Source: Burkholderiales bacterium
GTDB lineage: Bacteria > Pseudomonadota > Gammaproteobacteria > Burkholderiales > SG8-41
Direction of reading: 5' to 3'
DNA length: 36,825 bases
NCBI GenBank assembly: GCA_036262035.1
Contig: DATAJS010000011.1
Location: 1-36,825, forward strand
The position numbers were made by a program, and so were the translations under genes. The notes beneath the pieces were generated by a model. The model was not told the origin of the DNA, ran no database searches, and saw only the letters and a list, made by a program, of their open reading frames with translations. This document shows, piece after piece, positions 14,765-22,655 of this stretch. Numbering within the stretch: the first letter of the stretch is position 1; each line of letters begins with the position of its first letter.

Positions 14765-17700
14765 GCAAGGTCTACCCGATCGGCATCGCGGACGCGCTCG
14801 AAGCGGCGGCGCGCCTCGGCGCGGAAACCGCCGAGGACATCGAGGCGATCGCGGCGGTGCTCGGCGTGGCCGTGCGTCCGCACGCGACGCCGGCGGATGG
14901 CAGGGGCGACGCGCCGCCGCCCGAGCCGGTCAAACCGTTCGTCGAGCCGCCGAAGACACCGGCGGCGGCGCCGGTCGCCGACGAGCTCGCGATCACGATC
15001 GAAGCGGTCGAGCGCGCGCATGAAGACGCGCCGCAAGTGCCTCGGTACATCGCTGAAGCCGCCCCGTTACCGCCCGATCCCGGCGCGCCTGCCGCGTCGC
15101 CGCCGCTCGCGCCGCTGTTCGCACCCGGCCTCACGCGCGACATGCTGCGCCGCGGGCTGTCGGTCATGTTCGAGGACGGCCCGGTCGACGCCGCGCGCCT
15201 GACCGAGCTCGCCGGCCGCGGCCGCATGCCGCAGGTGATTCCGCGCCTGCCTCGCGCGTCGCTGCGCCGGGGCGTGCAGGTGGTGTGCGACGTGTCCGAA
15301 GCGATGCGGCCGTACGCGCTCGACCAGGGGATGCTGGTGCGGCAGGTCAGGGATCTCGTCGGCGAGCGCGCGGTCGACGTGGTGTTCGTCGAAGGCGTGC
15401 CCGATGCGCACGGCGACGAAGCAGAGGCGCCTTACGAAGCGCCGCCACCCGGCATGCCGGTCCTCATCCTTTCGGACTTCGGCATCGGCCGGCCTTTGTA
15501 CGCGCCGCGGCGGGGTACGCCCGAGCAATGGCGCGCGTTCGCCGAGCGCTTGCGGGAACGCGGCTCGCGAGTGATCGCGCTGGTGCCGCACGAGCCGCGG
15601 CGCTGGCCGTCGATCCTGCGATCGGTCGTCGAGTTCGTGCACTGGGACCGGCCGCGGCAGCCGCGCGTCGTCTCGGAGGTCGCGCTGCCGGTCGCGCCCG
15701 ACGAAGTCGACGCCGCCGACATCATCGAAGCGATGCGCAAGCGCAGTCCGGGCGCGGTCGAGCTTGCGCGCGTCCTGAGCCTCGCCGCGCGCATCGAGCC
15801 CGAGCTCATGCGCGCCGCACGCATCGAGCTCCTGCACCACGTCGACGCCGGCGCCGAGGCCGATCTCATGTTCAGCGAGGCCATGACGGTCGCGACCGCC
15901 GAAGCGGCGACGCTGGAGCCGTCGGTCGCGCATCGCCTGCGGCGCGAGCTCGCGGCCGATCCCGAGCTCTGCGAGCGCGCGTGGAGCTTCCTCGCAGGCT
16001 TCCGTGAGGCGACCGCCGCGCCCGCGCTGATCCGCGTCGAAGAGCGGCTCAACGCCGCGAGCGTCGCCGAACCCGTCGACACCGACGCGATCGAGCGCGA
16101 GCTCGCCTCGGTGCTGCGCGCGCTGATCGACGGCGGCGCGGATGCCGCGGGCCTCGCGTACTGGGTGCTGCATTCGATGCCGCGGCAGCCGCGTGAGGTG
16201 AGCGCGACGCCGATAGCGCAACAGCTTCTGGCAGCGGCGGCGTTGCGCACGTCGCATCGCGCGGTGGAGGTCGATGCGCTGCCGGAAGGGCCGGACGGGC
16301 TTGCGCGCGTGACGTCGCCGGAGCTCCTGCCCCGCGTGCACATCGGCGTGCGCTGGACGCCGGGCCGCTGCGAGTTCTTCGACGAACCCACGCCGCCGAT
16401 GGTGACCTTCGAAGTGCCGGACACGGTGCCTCGCGTGCTCTACGTCGCGGGCGCGGACGGTCTCTACGCCAAAGTCGCGATCTATCCCGGCAAGAGCGAG
16501 GCAGTCGATACGACGGACGCAGCGCTCACGCTGCGGACGATCGACGGCGCGGAGCATCGGATCCGCCTCGGATCGAGCGTGCCGCAGCGATTCCGGGACG
16601 CATGCTTCACGGTCGAGTCGCTGGGCTCGCTGGGCTTGTCGACGAGCGGTTTCGCGATCAGTCCGTACTGGATCGTCACGACGCGGCGCAGGGTCGCGGA
16701 ATCCGCGATCGTCAACGTCACCGGCGGCCCGGAGAACCGGTATACGTCGCACGCCACCGTGCTCGACGTCGAGCACGATCGCTATCCGCACGCCGTGCTG
16801 GAGCCGGGGGCGATCGCGCCCATGGAAACGTATGTGTCGCTGTTCGACGCCGCGGCGACGCCGGCCGGCGCGGCGGACTATCGGGTGCTCGACCGCACGC
16901 GGCAGGCCGGACACCGGGCGAGCGCCGCCTCGGTGGAAGCGCCGGCCGGGCTGCAGCTCCTCCAGCTCGAGACGGCGGTGCCGGCGAGCAACGCGCTCGA
17001 AGGCGCACCCGTCATCGCCGGCGGCGGGCTCGCCGGCATGGTCGTCGAAGTGCACGAAGGCGGGATCGTGGCGATGCTGCCCGCGGCCGGGATCCTCGAT
17101 GCGGTGGAAGAGACCGCGGTCTCGCACCTGCGGGGCACGGGTGGGAAGCGCGCCATGATGGGCTCGGTGCTGTTCCTGCACGGGCTGTGGCTGGAGAGCG
17201 GCGGCCTCCGCGGCGAGCGTGCGAGCCTCGACGGCGAGAGTCTCGAAGGCGTCGAGCTCGAGCGTGCGGTGCTGCGCAACGCGAGCCTGCGCAAGGCGAT
17301 GCTCAGGGAGGCGCGGCTGGCCCGGGCCGAGGCGCGCGACGCCGATTTCTCCGGCGCCGATCTCACGAATGCGGACCTGCGTGGGGCCGACCTGCGCGGC
17401 GCCAACTTCCTCGACGCGAGGCTCGAAGGCGCCCAACTCGACGGCGCCAACCGCGAAGGCGCGACACTGCCCCCGGAGGGGCCCGGCCCTCGGATGCCGC
17501 AGATCTTCCTCACCGCCGTCAGTCCCGACCGCAGCGGCCTGCTGCGCGACGTGTACATGATGCTCGAGCGGGAGCTGGGCCAACGGCTGCCACCCGGCGG
17601 CGCACGGTTCTGGCACGACAGCGGCGACCTGCAAGCCGGAGAACAGTGGAGCGATACGCTACGGCGCGAGTTGGAAGACAGCGACGTCGTGGTAGCGGCG

Positions 17701-18612
17701 CTCGCGCGCGACTTCGAGTCGGTCGTCGAAAAGGGGGGCGGGGCGCAGCTGGCGGCAGCGCTCGAGATGGGTAAGAACGTCATTCCCTTGCTTCTCGAGC
17801 GCTCGACCTTGCCGCGCGAGCTGCCGCGGGGGCTCGCTGCGCTCCGCGAGGTCTTGCAGGTTCGGGTGTCGCGCAAGAGCCTCAGGGAAGACGTCGCGAG
17901 ACTCGCCGACGTCGTCGTCCGATCGTTGCGAGCGGAGTCGCCGGATGCGCCTAAGGCCGAGAGCGACGTGCGGGCGCTCGTCGCGAATCTCTATACCGGA
18001 CGGCCGGAACAGGCGACCACGGTGGACGTCGACGGTGCGCGCGCTCTCCGCAACGCACTCGCATCGCAGGGGCTGGACGACCGTGACATGCTCGCGCTGG
18101 CGCTCGCGATCGTCCGCATCGAGAGCGGCGACTTTTCGACGGTCCAGGAGGAGCCCGGCCGCTTCAACAGCTCGCCGAGCGGCAATCCCTTCGATCTCTA
18201 CGAGCCCGGCACGGCGGGCGGCAAATCGCTCGGCAACACCGAGCCCGGCGACGGCGCGCGCTATCGCGGGCGGGGGCTGGTGCAGGTCACCGGGCGCGCC
18301 AATTACGGGCGCTACGGCGAGGCGATCGGCGTGGACCTCCTCGACCATCCGGATCTCATGCTCGAGGTCGACGTGTCGGCCCGCGTGCTGGCGGCGATGC
18401 TGCGCGAGCGCGAGACGCGTCTGAGCAAGCCGCTGCAAGCGCGCGACTTCGTGAGCGTCGTGCGGGTTCTGGGCTATTCGAGCGGCAATCCGGCGGACCG
18501 CCTCGCGGTTGCGTTCCAGACCGCGCTGCCCCTCGCGGAGGTGCTGCTGCGAGAAGCGCCCGCACCGCCGGCGTCTCGGCGGCGTCCGGTGCGCAAGGCG
18601 GCGCGGAAGTAG
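14761..18612 (+). CDS. Giant fusion: VWA-like / inactive trypsin-like / pentapeptide repeats / TIR-like / GH19-like
   Basis: The 1283-residue protein starts at a GTG overlapping the ATPase stop. Domains in order: N-terminal helix (1-36) and Pro/Ala linker (to about 115); VWA-like region (about 120-290) with VVCDVSEAM (Asp177, partial MIDAS) and LILSDFG (Asp239); helical region (290-480); unassigned beta-rich part (about 510-625). Next is a trypsin-like fold (about 628-790) where GFAISPYWIVTTRRR has Arg643 for the catalytic His and NALEGAPV has Glu747 for the Ser. Then come pentapeptide repeats (about 815-903, ADLTNADLRGADLRG), a TIR-like domain (913-1055, RFWHDSGDL, GEQWSDTLRREL, SDVVVAALA) and a GH19-like domain (about 1064-1265, with RIESGDF Glu1121, QEE 1129-1131 and YRGRGLVQVTGRANY 1168-1182). 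The tail is basic, and no signal peptide is present. Likely the effector/scaffold of the operon. Confidence 0.85.
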   Translation: MSKVYPIGIADALEAAARLGAETAEDIEAIAAVLGVAVRPHATPADGRGDAPPPEPVKPFVEPPKTPAAAPVADELAITIEAVERAHEDAPQVPRYIAEAAPLPPDPGAPAASPPLAPLFAPGLTRDMLRRGLSVMFEDGPVDAARLTELAGRGRMPQVIPRLPRASLRRGVQVVCDVSEAMRPYALDQGMLVRQVRDLVGERAVDVVFVEGVPDAHGDEAEAPYEAPPPGMPVLILSDFGIGRPLYAPRRGTPEQWRAFAERLRERGSRVIALVPHEPRRWPSILRSVVEFVHWDRPRQPRVVSEVALPVAPDEVDAADIIEAMRKRSPGAVELARVLSLAARIEPELMRAARIELLHHVDAGAEADLMFSEAMTVATAEAATLEPSVAHRLRRELAADPELCERAWSFLAGFREATAAPALIRVEERLNAASVAEPVDTDAIERELASVLRALIDGGADAAGLAYWVLHSMPRQPREVSATPIAQQLLAAAALRTSHRAVEVDALPEGPDGLARVTSPELLPRVHIGVRWTPGRCEFFDEPTPPMVTFEVPDTVPRVLYVAGADGLYAKVAIYPGKSEAVDTTDAALTLRTIDGAEHRIRLGSSVPQRFRDACFTVESLGSLGLSTSGFAISPYWIVTTRRRVAESAIVNVTGGPENRYTSHATVLDVEHDRYPHAVLEPGAIAPMETYVSLFDAAATPAGAADYRVLDRTRQAGHRASAASVEAPAGLQLLQLETAVPASNALEGAPVIAGGGLAGMVVEVHEGGIVAMLPAAGILDAVEETAVSHLRGTGGKRAMMGSVLFLHGLWLESGGLRGERASLDGESLEGVELERAVLRNASLRKAMLREARLARAEARDADFSGADLTNADLRGADLRGANFLDARLEGAQLDGANREGATLPPEGPGPRMPQIFLTAVSPDRSGLLRDVYMMLERELGQRLPPGGARFWHDSGDLQAGEQWSDTLRRELEDSDVVVAALARDFESVVEKGGGAQLAAALEMGKNVIPLLLERSTLPRELPRGLAALREVLQVRVSRKSLREDVARLADVVVRSLRAESPDAPKAESDVRALVANLYTGRPEQATTVDVDGARALRNALASQGLDDRDMLALALAIVRIESGDFSTVQEEPGRFNSSPSGNPFDLYEPGTAGGKSLGNTEPGDGARYRGRGLVQVTGRANYGRYGEAIGVDLLDHPDLMLEVDVSARVLAAMLRERETRLSKPLQARDFVSVVRVLGYSSGNPADRLAVAFQTALPLAEVLLREAPAPPASRRRPVRKAARK

Positions 18613-18616
18613 GGGA

Positions 18617-18668
18617 AATCGGGGTCAGAGTCACATTATTTCGGCGAAATGTGACTCTGACCCCAATT
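18617..18668. repeat. Repeat family A, copy 2 (long hairpin)
   Basis: The arms at 18617-18638 and 18647-18668 are complementary except at a few end positions and enclose an 8-base loop. The arm core GGGTCAGAGTCACAT is identical to the copy at 2711. It lies between the convergent ends of the conflict operon and the CmcJ-like gene, and its last bases overlap the stop codon of the latter. It is a possible bidirectional terminator. Confidence 0.8.
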
Positions 18669-19503
18669 AGTCCCAGAAGGCGAAGGTGCGGGTTTCGATG
18701 CTCTCCCGCGGCGGGGCGTCGGGCGGCGAATTGGGATCGTCGAACGCGCTGTGGGCGGTGAAGCGCGAGGGCTTGGTGGCGTCCGAATCGAAGACCTTGA
18801 ACACCAGCGCCTCGTCGCGCGTCATGCGCGGGAACCAGTACCACTTGTGCGCCGGGTTGTGGGCGATGTGATAGACCTCGCCGGTGCGGTACTGGTAGCG
18901 CCGCTCGACGCGGATGAAGCCTTCGCGCGGGATCGAGCGGCCGTCGCAGATGCCCAGGGGGTCGACCAGCACCGGGCCGCGGATCGGCCGCCAGACCTGG
19001 ACGATGGCGTAGCGCTTCTTCAGCCGCCGCCCGGCTTCCTCGGCGCCGACGATCTCGGCCAGCCGCCGCGGGGCGGAGTCCTCGGTGTAGTCGTTGTGTA
19101 CGCCCTTGACGGTCGGGCGGGCGCCCGAGACGCGCTGGGACTCGTCGTCGGTGACCCTTATCGTGTGGTCGAACACGACCACGTGGGACGCCCCGGAGCA
19201 GCGCTTCACCAGCGCCTCGACCTCCGGGTCGTAGACCGCCTTGCGCTCGGCATCAGAGGTGAAGTCCCGGACGCGGGTCGGGTGATCGACGAAGACGAAG
19301 CCGTGGGTGTCGAGGTCGAACGACGCCCTAAAGGGGCGCCCGTCGGTGACCGTCATTACATACTGACGGTACTGCGGCGGGATCGCCTTGTCGGCCATCT
19401 CGGGCCAGTCGATGTAGCGGACCGGCGGAATGCCGGTGTCCACGATGTAATTGAACTCGGCGGCAACGCTGCCGGTCAGAGACCGTTCGGCGGTGAGCGG
19501 CAT
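18667..19503 (-). CDS. CmcJ/NvfI-like non-haem iron oxygenase family protein
   Basis: The product is 278 residues. It matches the CmcJ/NvfI/asaB-type family, which contains cephamycin 7-methoxylation protein CmcJ and the fungal endoperoxidase NvfI (a non-haem Fe(II)/2-oxoglutarate-like fold). Putative iron ligands are His136-x-Asp138 (VHNDYTE) and His251 (TAHSAFDDP). Typical family segments VQVWRPIRGPVLVDPLGICD and HNPAHKWYWFPRMTRDEALVFKVFDS are present. GGAGGTG lies about 8 bases before the ATG. It is monocistronic, convergent with the conflict operon and divergent from an exported methyltransferase-like gene. The reaction is unknown; bacterial members outside antibiotic clusters are rarely characterised. 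Confidence 0.82.
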   Translation of the reverse strand: MPLTAERSLTGSVAAEFNYIVDTGIPPVRYIDWPEMADKAIPPQYRQYVMTVTDGRPFRASFDLDTHGFVFVDHPTRVRDFTSDAERKAVYDPEVEALVKRCSGASHVVVFDHTIRVTDDESQRVSGARPTVKGVHNDYTEDSAPRRLAEIVGAEEAGRRLKKRYAIVQVWRPIRGPVLVDPLGICDGRSIPREGFIRVERRYQYRTGEVYHIAHNPAHKWYWFPRMTRDEALVFKVFDSDATKPSRFTAHSAFDDPNSPPDAPPRESIETRTFAFWD

Positions 19504-19652
19504 GGCAGGGCACCTCCGGGAAATTTGCCTGGAAACAGTTTAACCCACTGATCAAAAAGGGCTACACTTCGAGGCAGCACCGCTCCGAGCAGGCTACACC
19601 CGAAGAACCAGCACGAGCGCCGACAATCCCAAACTCAGCGAAATCTTCGATC

Positions 19653-20567
19653 ATGACCCGTCTCTCGATCGCCGGGCGCATCGTGCTCCTGGCTGCTTCA
19701 CTCGCGTCACCCGCAATCGCGTCGGCCGCGCAGGCCGACACCCCGTCGTTCGCCAACGAAGTCTCCAAGCAGAACGCGATCTACAACAGCAAAGGGCAGG
19801 ACCGGCCCGACGGCTACGTGATCGACCGCGGCCTGATGTCGTACGTGATCGCGCTGCCGACCGAGTTCAAGGATTCGCTCTCGAAGCTCGGCGAGAAAGA
19901 CCGCTGGCTCGACATCGGCGCGGGCGAAGGCCATGCGGTCATGGATTACGCCACCGCGAAATACGACGTGGTGCCGGCGCTCGCGTCGCGCAGCGGCAAG
20001 CGCGCGACCGCGGTCGCGATGTCGATCGAGGACCGCCGCACCAACCAGTGGTACCAGACCGCTGCGAAGCTCGACGGCAACCAGATCCAGTATCTCTTCG
20101 GCAAGCGCCTGCGGGATTATTCGAGCGACGAGCTCGGGCGCTTCCAGATGATCACCGACGTGATCGGCGGTTTCTCCTACGCGCAGGACCTCACCGCTTT
20201 CCTCCAGAAGACCCTGTCGCTGCTCGACGTGAACGGCACTTTCTACACCGTCTTGCAGGACGTGAACTGGGAGAACGGCTCCAACAAGCCGCACTACCCC
20301 GGCGAATCGTTCCTCACCGAGATCAAGAAGGCGGACGGCTCGTCGATGCGCGTGTGCGAGTACCTGAAGAGCATCGGCTGCGTGCAGGTCACGTGCGAGG
20401 CGAAAGCGGACTGGACGCCGCCCATCGAGGTCTACCGCATCAAGAAGACATGCGACGCGCTGTCGGTGCCGAAGCTCCTCCCGACGCAGTACACATCCGG
20501 CACCCCGCCGGAGCGCAAATACGTCCTTTCGGACGCGCCGGGCGAAGCCGTCCGCGCTTCGCGCTAG
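19653..20567 (+). CDS. Exported protein with class I SAM-methyltransferase-like fold
   Basis: The 304-residue protein has a clear Sec signal peptide (RLSIAGRIVLLAASLASP, cleavage near ASAAQ) followed by a Rossmann methyltransferase-like core. Motif I, WLDIGAGEGHA, lies at 85-95; ITDVIGGFSYAQDL fits the motif IV region and LLDVNGTFYTVLQD fits a post-IV strand. A secreted SAM-dependent enzyme is unexpected because the periplasm is not known to contain SAM. The protein may instead bind another ligand or have lost activity. Four Cys near the C-terminus (CEYLKSIGCVQVTC, KKTCD) could form disulfides, consistent with export. No strong Shine-Dalgarno was seen. Its stop overlaps the stop of the convergent dioxygenase by four bases (CTAG). 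Confidence 0.75.
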   Translation: MTRLSIAGRIVLLAASLASPAIASAAQADTPSFANEVSKQNAIYNSKGQDRPDGYVIDRGLMSYVIALPTEFKDSLSKLGEKDRWLDIGAGEGHAVMDYATAKYDVVPALASRSGKRATAVAMSIEDRRTNQWYQTAAKLDGNQIQYLFGKRLRDYSSDELGRFQMITDVIGGFSYAQDLTAFLQKTLSLLDVNGTFYTVLQDVNWENGSNKPHYPGESFLTEIKKADGSSMRVCEYLKSIGCVQVTCEAKADWTPPIEVYRIKKTCDALSVPKLLPTQYTSGTPPERKYVLSDAPGEAVRASR

Positions 20568-21403
20568 GCAGCGATCGGCAATTCGCCCCGGACGAGGACG
20601 CGGTAGAGCAGGCGGTACTCGTCCGGGTCGTAATCGAAATACGCGCGGTGCATCGCCGCGCGGTTGTCCCAGAGCAGCATGTCGCCCTTGCGCCACTGGT
20701 GGCGGTAGATGAACTCGTCGCGTACCGAGCGATCCAGCAGGTCCTTCAGCAGCACCTGCGATTCCGCCGCGCCCATGCCGACGATGTTCTCGGCTTTCAC
20801 CGGGTGGAAATAGAGCGCGTTGCGGCCGGTATCGGGGTGCCTGCGCACCAGCGGCTGTAACACCGGTTCCGGTTTTTTCTCTTCCTGCGCGTCCGCCGAT
20901 TGTCCCGAGTAGCGCGCGGACGCGCTGCCCTGGAAGACGTTCACGGTCTGCATGCCCTCGAGCCTGCGCTTCATCTCGTCGGGCAGCGCCTCGTAGCCCG
21001 CGCGCATGTTGACGATGCCGGTGTCGCCGCCTTTGGACGGCAGCTCGACCGCGTAGAGGCAGGTGTACTTCGGCGGCCGCACGTGGTTGGTGTGATCGGT
21101 GTGCCAGTCCGCGCCGTGCTTCACGCGCTTGCCTCCCTTGTCCTTGTGTCGGTTCGACACTTCGTGCACCAGCGGACAGCCCGGCAGGGCGTACTGCGTG
21201 AAGTGCTGCTCCATCGGCTCGCCGAAGAGCGCCACCGCCGCGAGGTACTGCTCGGGCGTGAATTTCTGGTCGCGGATGACCAGCGCGACGTTCTCCACGA
21301 CCGCCTGGTTGAGTTTGCGCCGGGTTTCGTCGTCGACCGGCTCGCGCAGGTCGATGCCGGTCACTTCGGCGCCGATGTGGGGGGAGAGTTTGCTGATCTT
21401 CAT
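20564..21403 (-). CDS. TauD/TfdA-family Fe(II)/2-oxoglutarate dioxygenase
   Basis: Cytosolic dioxygenase of 279 residues, typical of the TauD/TfdA family, which hydroxylates sulfonates, aryloxyacetates and similar acids with loss of CO2 from 2-oxoglutarate. The facial triad is visible as His101-x-Asp103 (ADWHTDHTN) and His252 (AAMHRAYFD). The 2-oxoglutarate-binding Arg is in YRLLYRVLVRG (264 or 268). The start GAEVTGIDLREPVDDE is the family N-terminus. GGAGGA precedes the ATG; the open frame continues upstream only as antisense of the next Bug gene. It lies on the same strand as the Bug gene at 21544, separated by a repeat, so uptake and oxidation of one organic acid is a reasonable guess. 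Confidence 0.93.
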   Translation of the reverse strand: MKISKLSPHIGAEVTGIDLREPVDDETRRKLNQAVVENVALVIRDQKFTPEQYLAAVALFGEPMEQHFTQYALPGCPLVHEVSNRHKDKGGKRVKHGADWHTDHTNHVRPPKYTCLYAVELPSKGGDTGIVNMRAGYEALPDEMKRRLEGMQTVNVFQGSASARYSGQSADAQEEKKPEPVLQPLVRRHPDTGRNALYFHPVKAENIVGMGAAESQVLLKDLLDRSVRDEFIYRHQWRKGDMLLWDNRAAMHRAYFDYDPDEYRLLYRVLVRGELPIAA

Positions 21404-21420
21404 GGATTCGTCCTCCAAGT

Positions 21421-21512
21421 CGTCATTCCCGAACCCGCGGTAGCGGGGACTGTCGGGAATCCATTTCCAACTATAAAGGTCAAAATGGATTCCCGCCTTC
21501 GCGAGAATGACG
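21421..21512. repeat. Repeat family C, copy 4 (composite palindromic element)
   Basis: A GTCATTCCCG...CGGGAATCCATTT left part and an AAAATGGATTCCCGCCTTCGCGAGAATGACG right part enclose about 15 unique bases. The outer GTCATTC/GAATGAC and inner CCATTT/AAAATGG pairs match copies 2 and 3. It fills most of the gap between the Bug gene and the TauD-like gene on the same strand. Confidence 0.75.
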
Positions 21513-21543
21513 TTCTTCTCGTCGTCGCGGCAATGACGGGCCG

Positions 21544-22521
21544 CTAGTTCGGCTGCAGCCCGACCGCTTTCACCACCTTCGCCCAGTGCGTCATCTCGTT
21601 GAAGTACATCTTCGAGAACTCCTCCTGCGAGCTCGCGTGGACGTCGAGGCCCTGGTGCAGCATCAGCTTCTTGGTGTCCGGCTCGAGCAGGATCCTGGCG
21701 ACGGCTTCCTGCACCTTGTTCGCGATCGCCTTGTCGGTGCCGCCCGGCATGAAGAGCGCGTACCAGTTCTCGAAGCCGTAGCCGGGGACGCCCGCTTCGG
21801 CGATCGTCGGGTACTCGGGCAGTGCAGGCGTGCGTTTGAAGCCGACGGTCGCGAGCGCACGCAGCTTGCCGGTCGTGAAGAACGGGCGCGTGGAGATGAC
21901 GCTCGCGATCGTCACCGCGATGCGGCCGGCGACCGTGTCGGTGATGCTCGGCGCGGTGCCCTTGTACGGCACGTGCGTCATCTTGATGCCGGTCATCTGG
22001 CAGAACATCGCCATCGAGAGATGCTGCCCCGAGCCCTGTCCGGACGACGAATAGAAGAGCTCGTTGGGCCGGGCGCGCGCGAACGCGATCAGCTCTTTCA
22101 CGTTCTTCGCGGGAATCGACGGGTGCACGACCATCACGCCGGGCGAGACCACCGCGAGCGTGACCGGAAGCAGGTCTTTCTTCGGGTCGTAGCCGAGCTT
22201 CATGATGCTCGGCGTGATCGTGATGCCCGACGAGGCCATGAGCATCGTGTAACCGTCGGGCGGTGATTTGGCGACGATGTCTGCGGCGAGCGAGCCGCCC
22301 GCGCCCGGCCGGTTGTCCGCGACGACCGGCTGGCCCCACAACTGCGAGAGCTTCGTTCCGATGAAGCGTCCCGTGGTGTCGACGCCGCCGCTGGGGGCGA
22401 GCGCGATCACCATGCGTATCGATTTCGACGGATAGGCCTGCGCGTGAACCGCGCCCGATGCGCCCAGGACCGCCGCCAGAACCAGCGGCGCACTCAGCTT
22501 GCCGATACTCCGTGCTGTCAT
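21544..22521 (-). CDS. Bug/TctC-family substrate-binding protein (4 of 7)
   Basis: The 325-residue periplasmic receptor has a signal peptide ending at AVHAQ and the motifs SIRMVIALAPSGGVDTTGR, VVADNRPGAGGSLAADIVA, SPPDGYTMLMASSGITI, HPSIPAKNVKELIAFAR and THVPYKGTAPSITDTVAG. The ATG at 22521 has GAGGAGGA about 5 bases upstream; an upstream in-frame ATG (22623) would put non-conserved residues before the signal peptide. The opening loop is ALAPSGGVD rather than PYxPGGxxD. It is on the same strand as the downstream TauD-like dioxygenase and may feed it. Confidence 0.93.
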   Translation of the reverse strand: MTARSIGKLSAPLVLAAVLGASGAVHAQAYPSKSIRMVIALAPSGGVDTTGRFIGTKLSQLWGQPVVADNRPGAGGSLAADIVAKSPPDGYTMLMASSGITITPSIMKLGYDPKKDLLPVTLAVVSPGVMVVHPSIPAKNVKELIAFARARPNELFYSSSGQGSGQHLSMAMFCQMTGIKMTHVPYKGTAPSITDTVAGRIAVTIASVISTRPFFTTGKLRALATVGFKRTPALPEYPTIAEAGVPGYGFENWYALFMPGGTDKAIANKVQEAVARILLEPDTKKLMLHQGLDVHASSQEEFSKMYFNEMTHWAKVVKAVGLQPN

Positions 22522-22655
22522 GAATCCTCCTCGTGTCGTTATGGTGTGTCGGAGAAGTCTAAAGCATTCAGAGATTGCGCCGTTAACCGGATTCAGGAGC
22601 AGTGGGGCATGCCTGCGCTCCATGAACTGCGCCTTTTTTCACACCTGTACGACCG

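Noticed and set aside
15067-17634. An 855-codon minus-strand open frame opposite the giant fusion gene
   Set aside because: Same antisense composition, no recognisable domain, and the plus strand shows several conserved domains.
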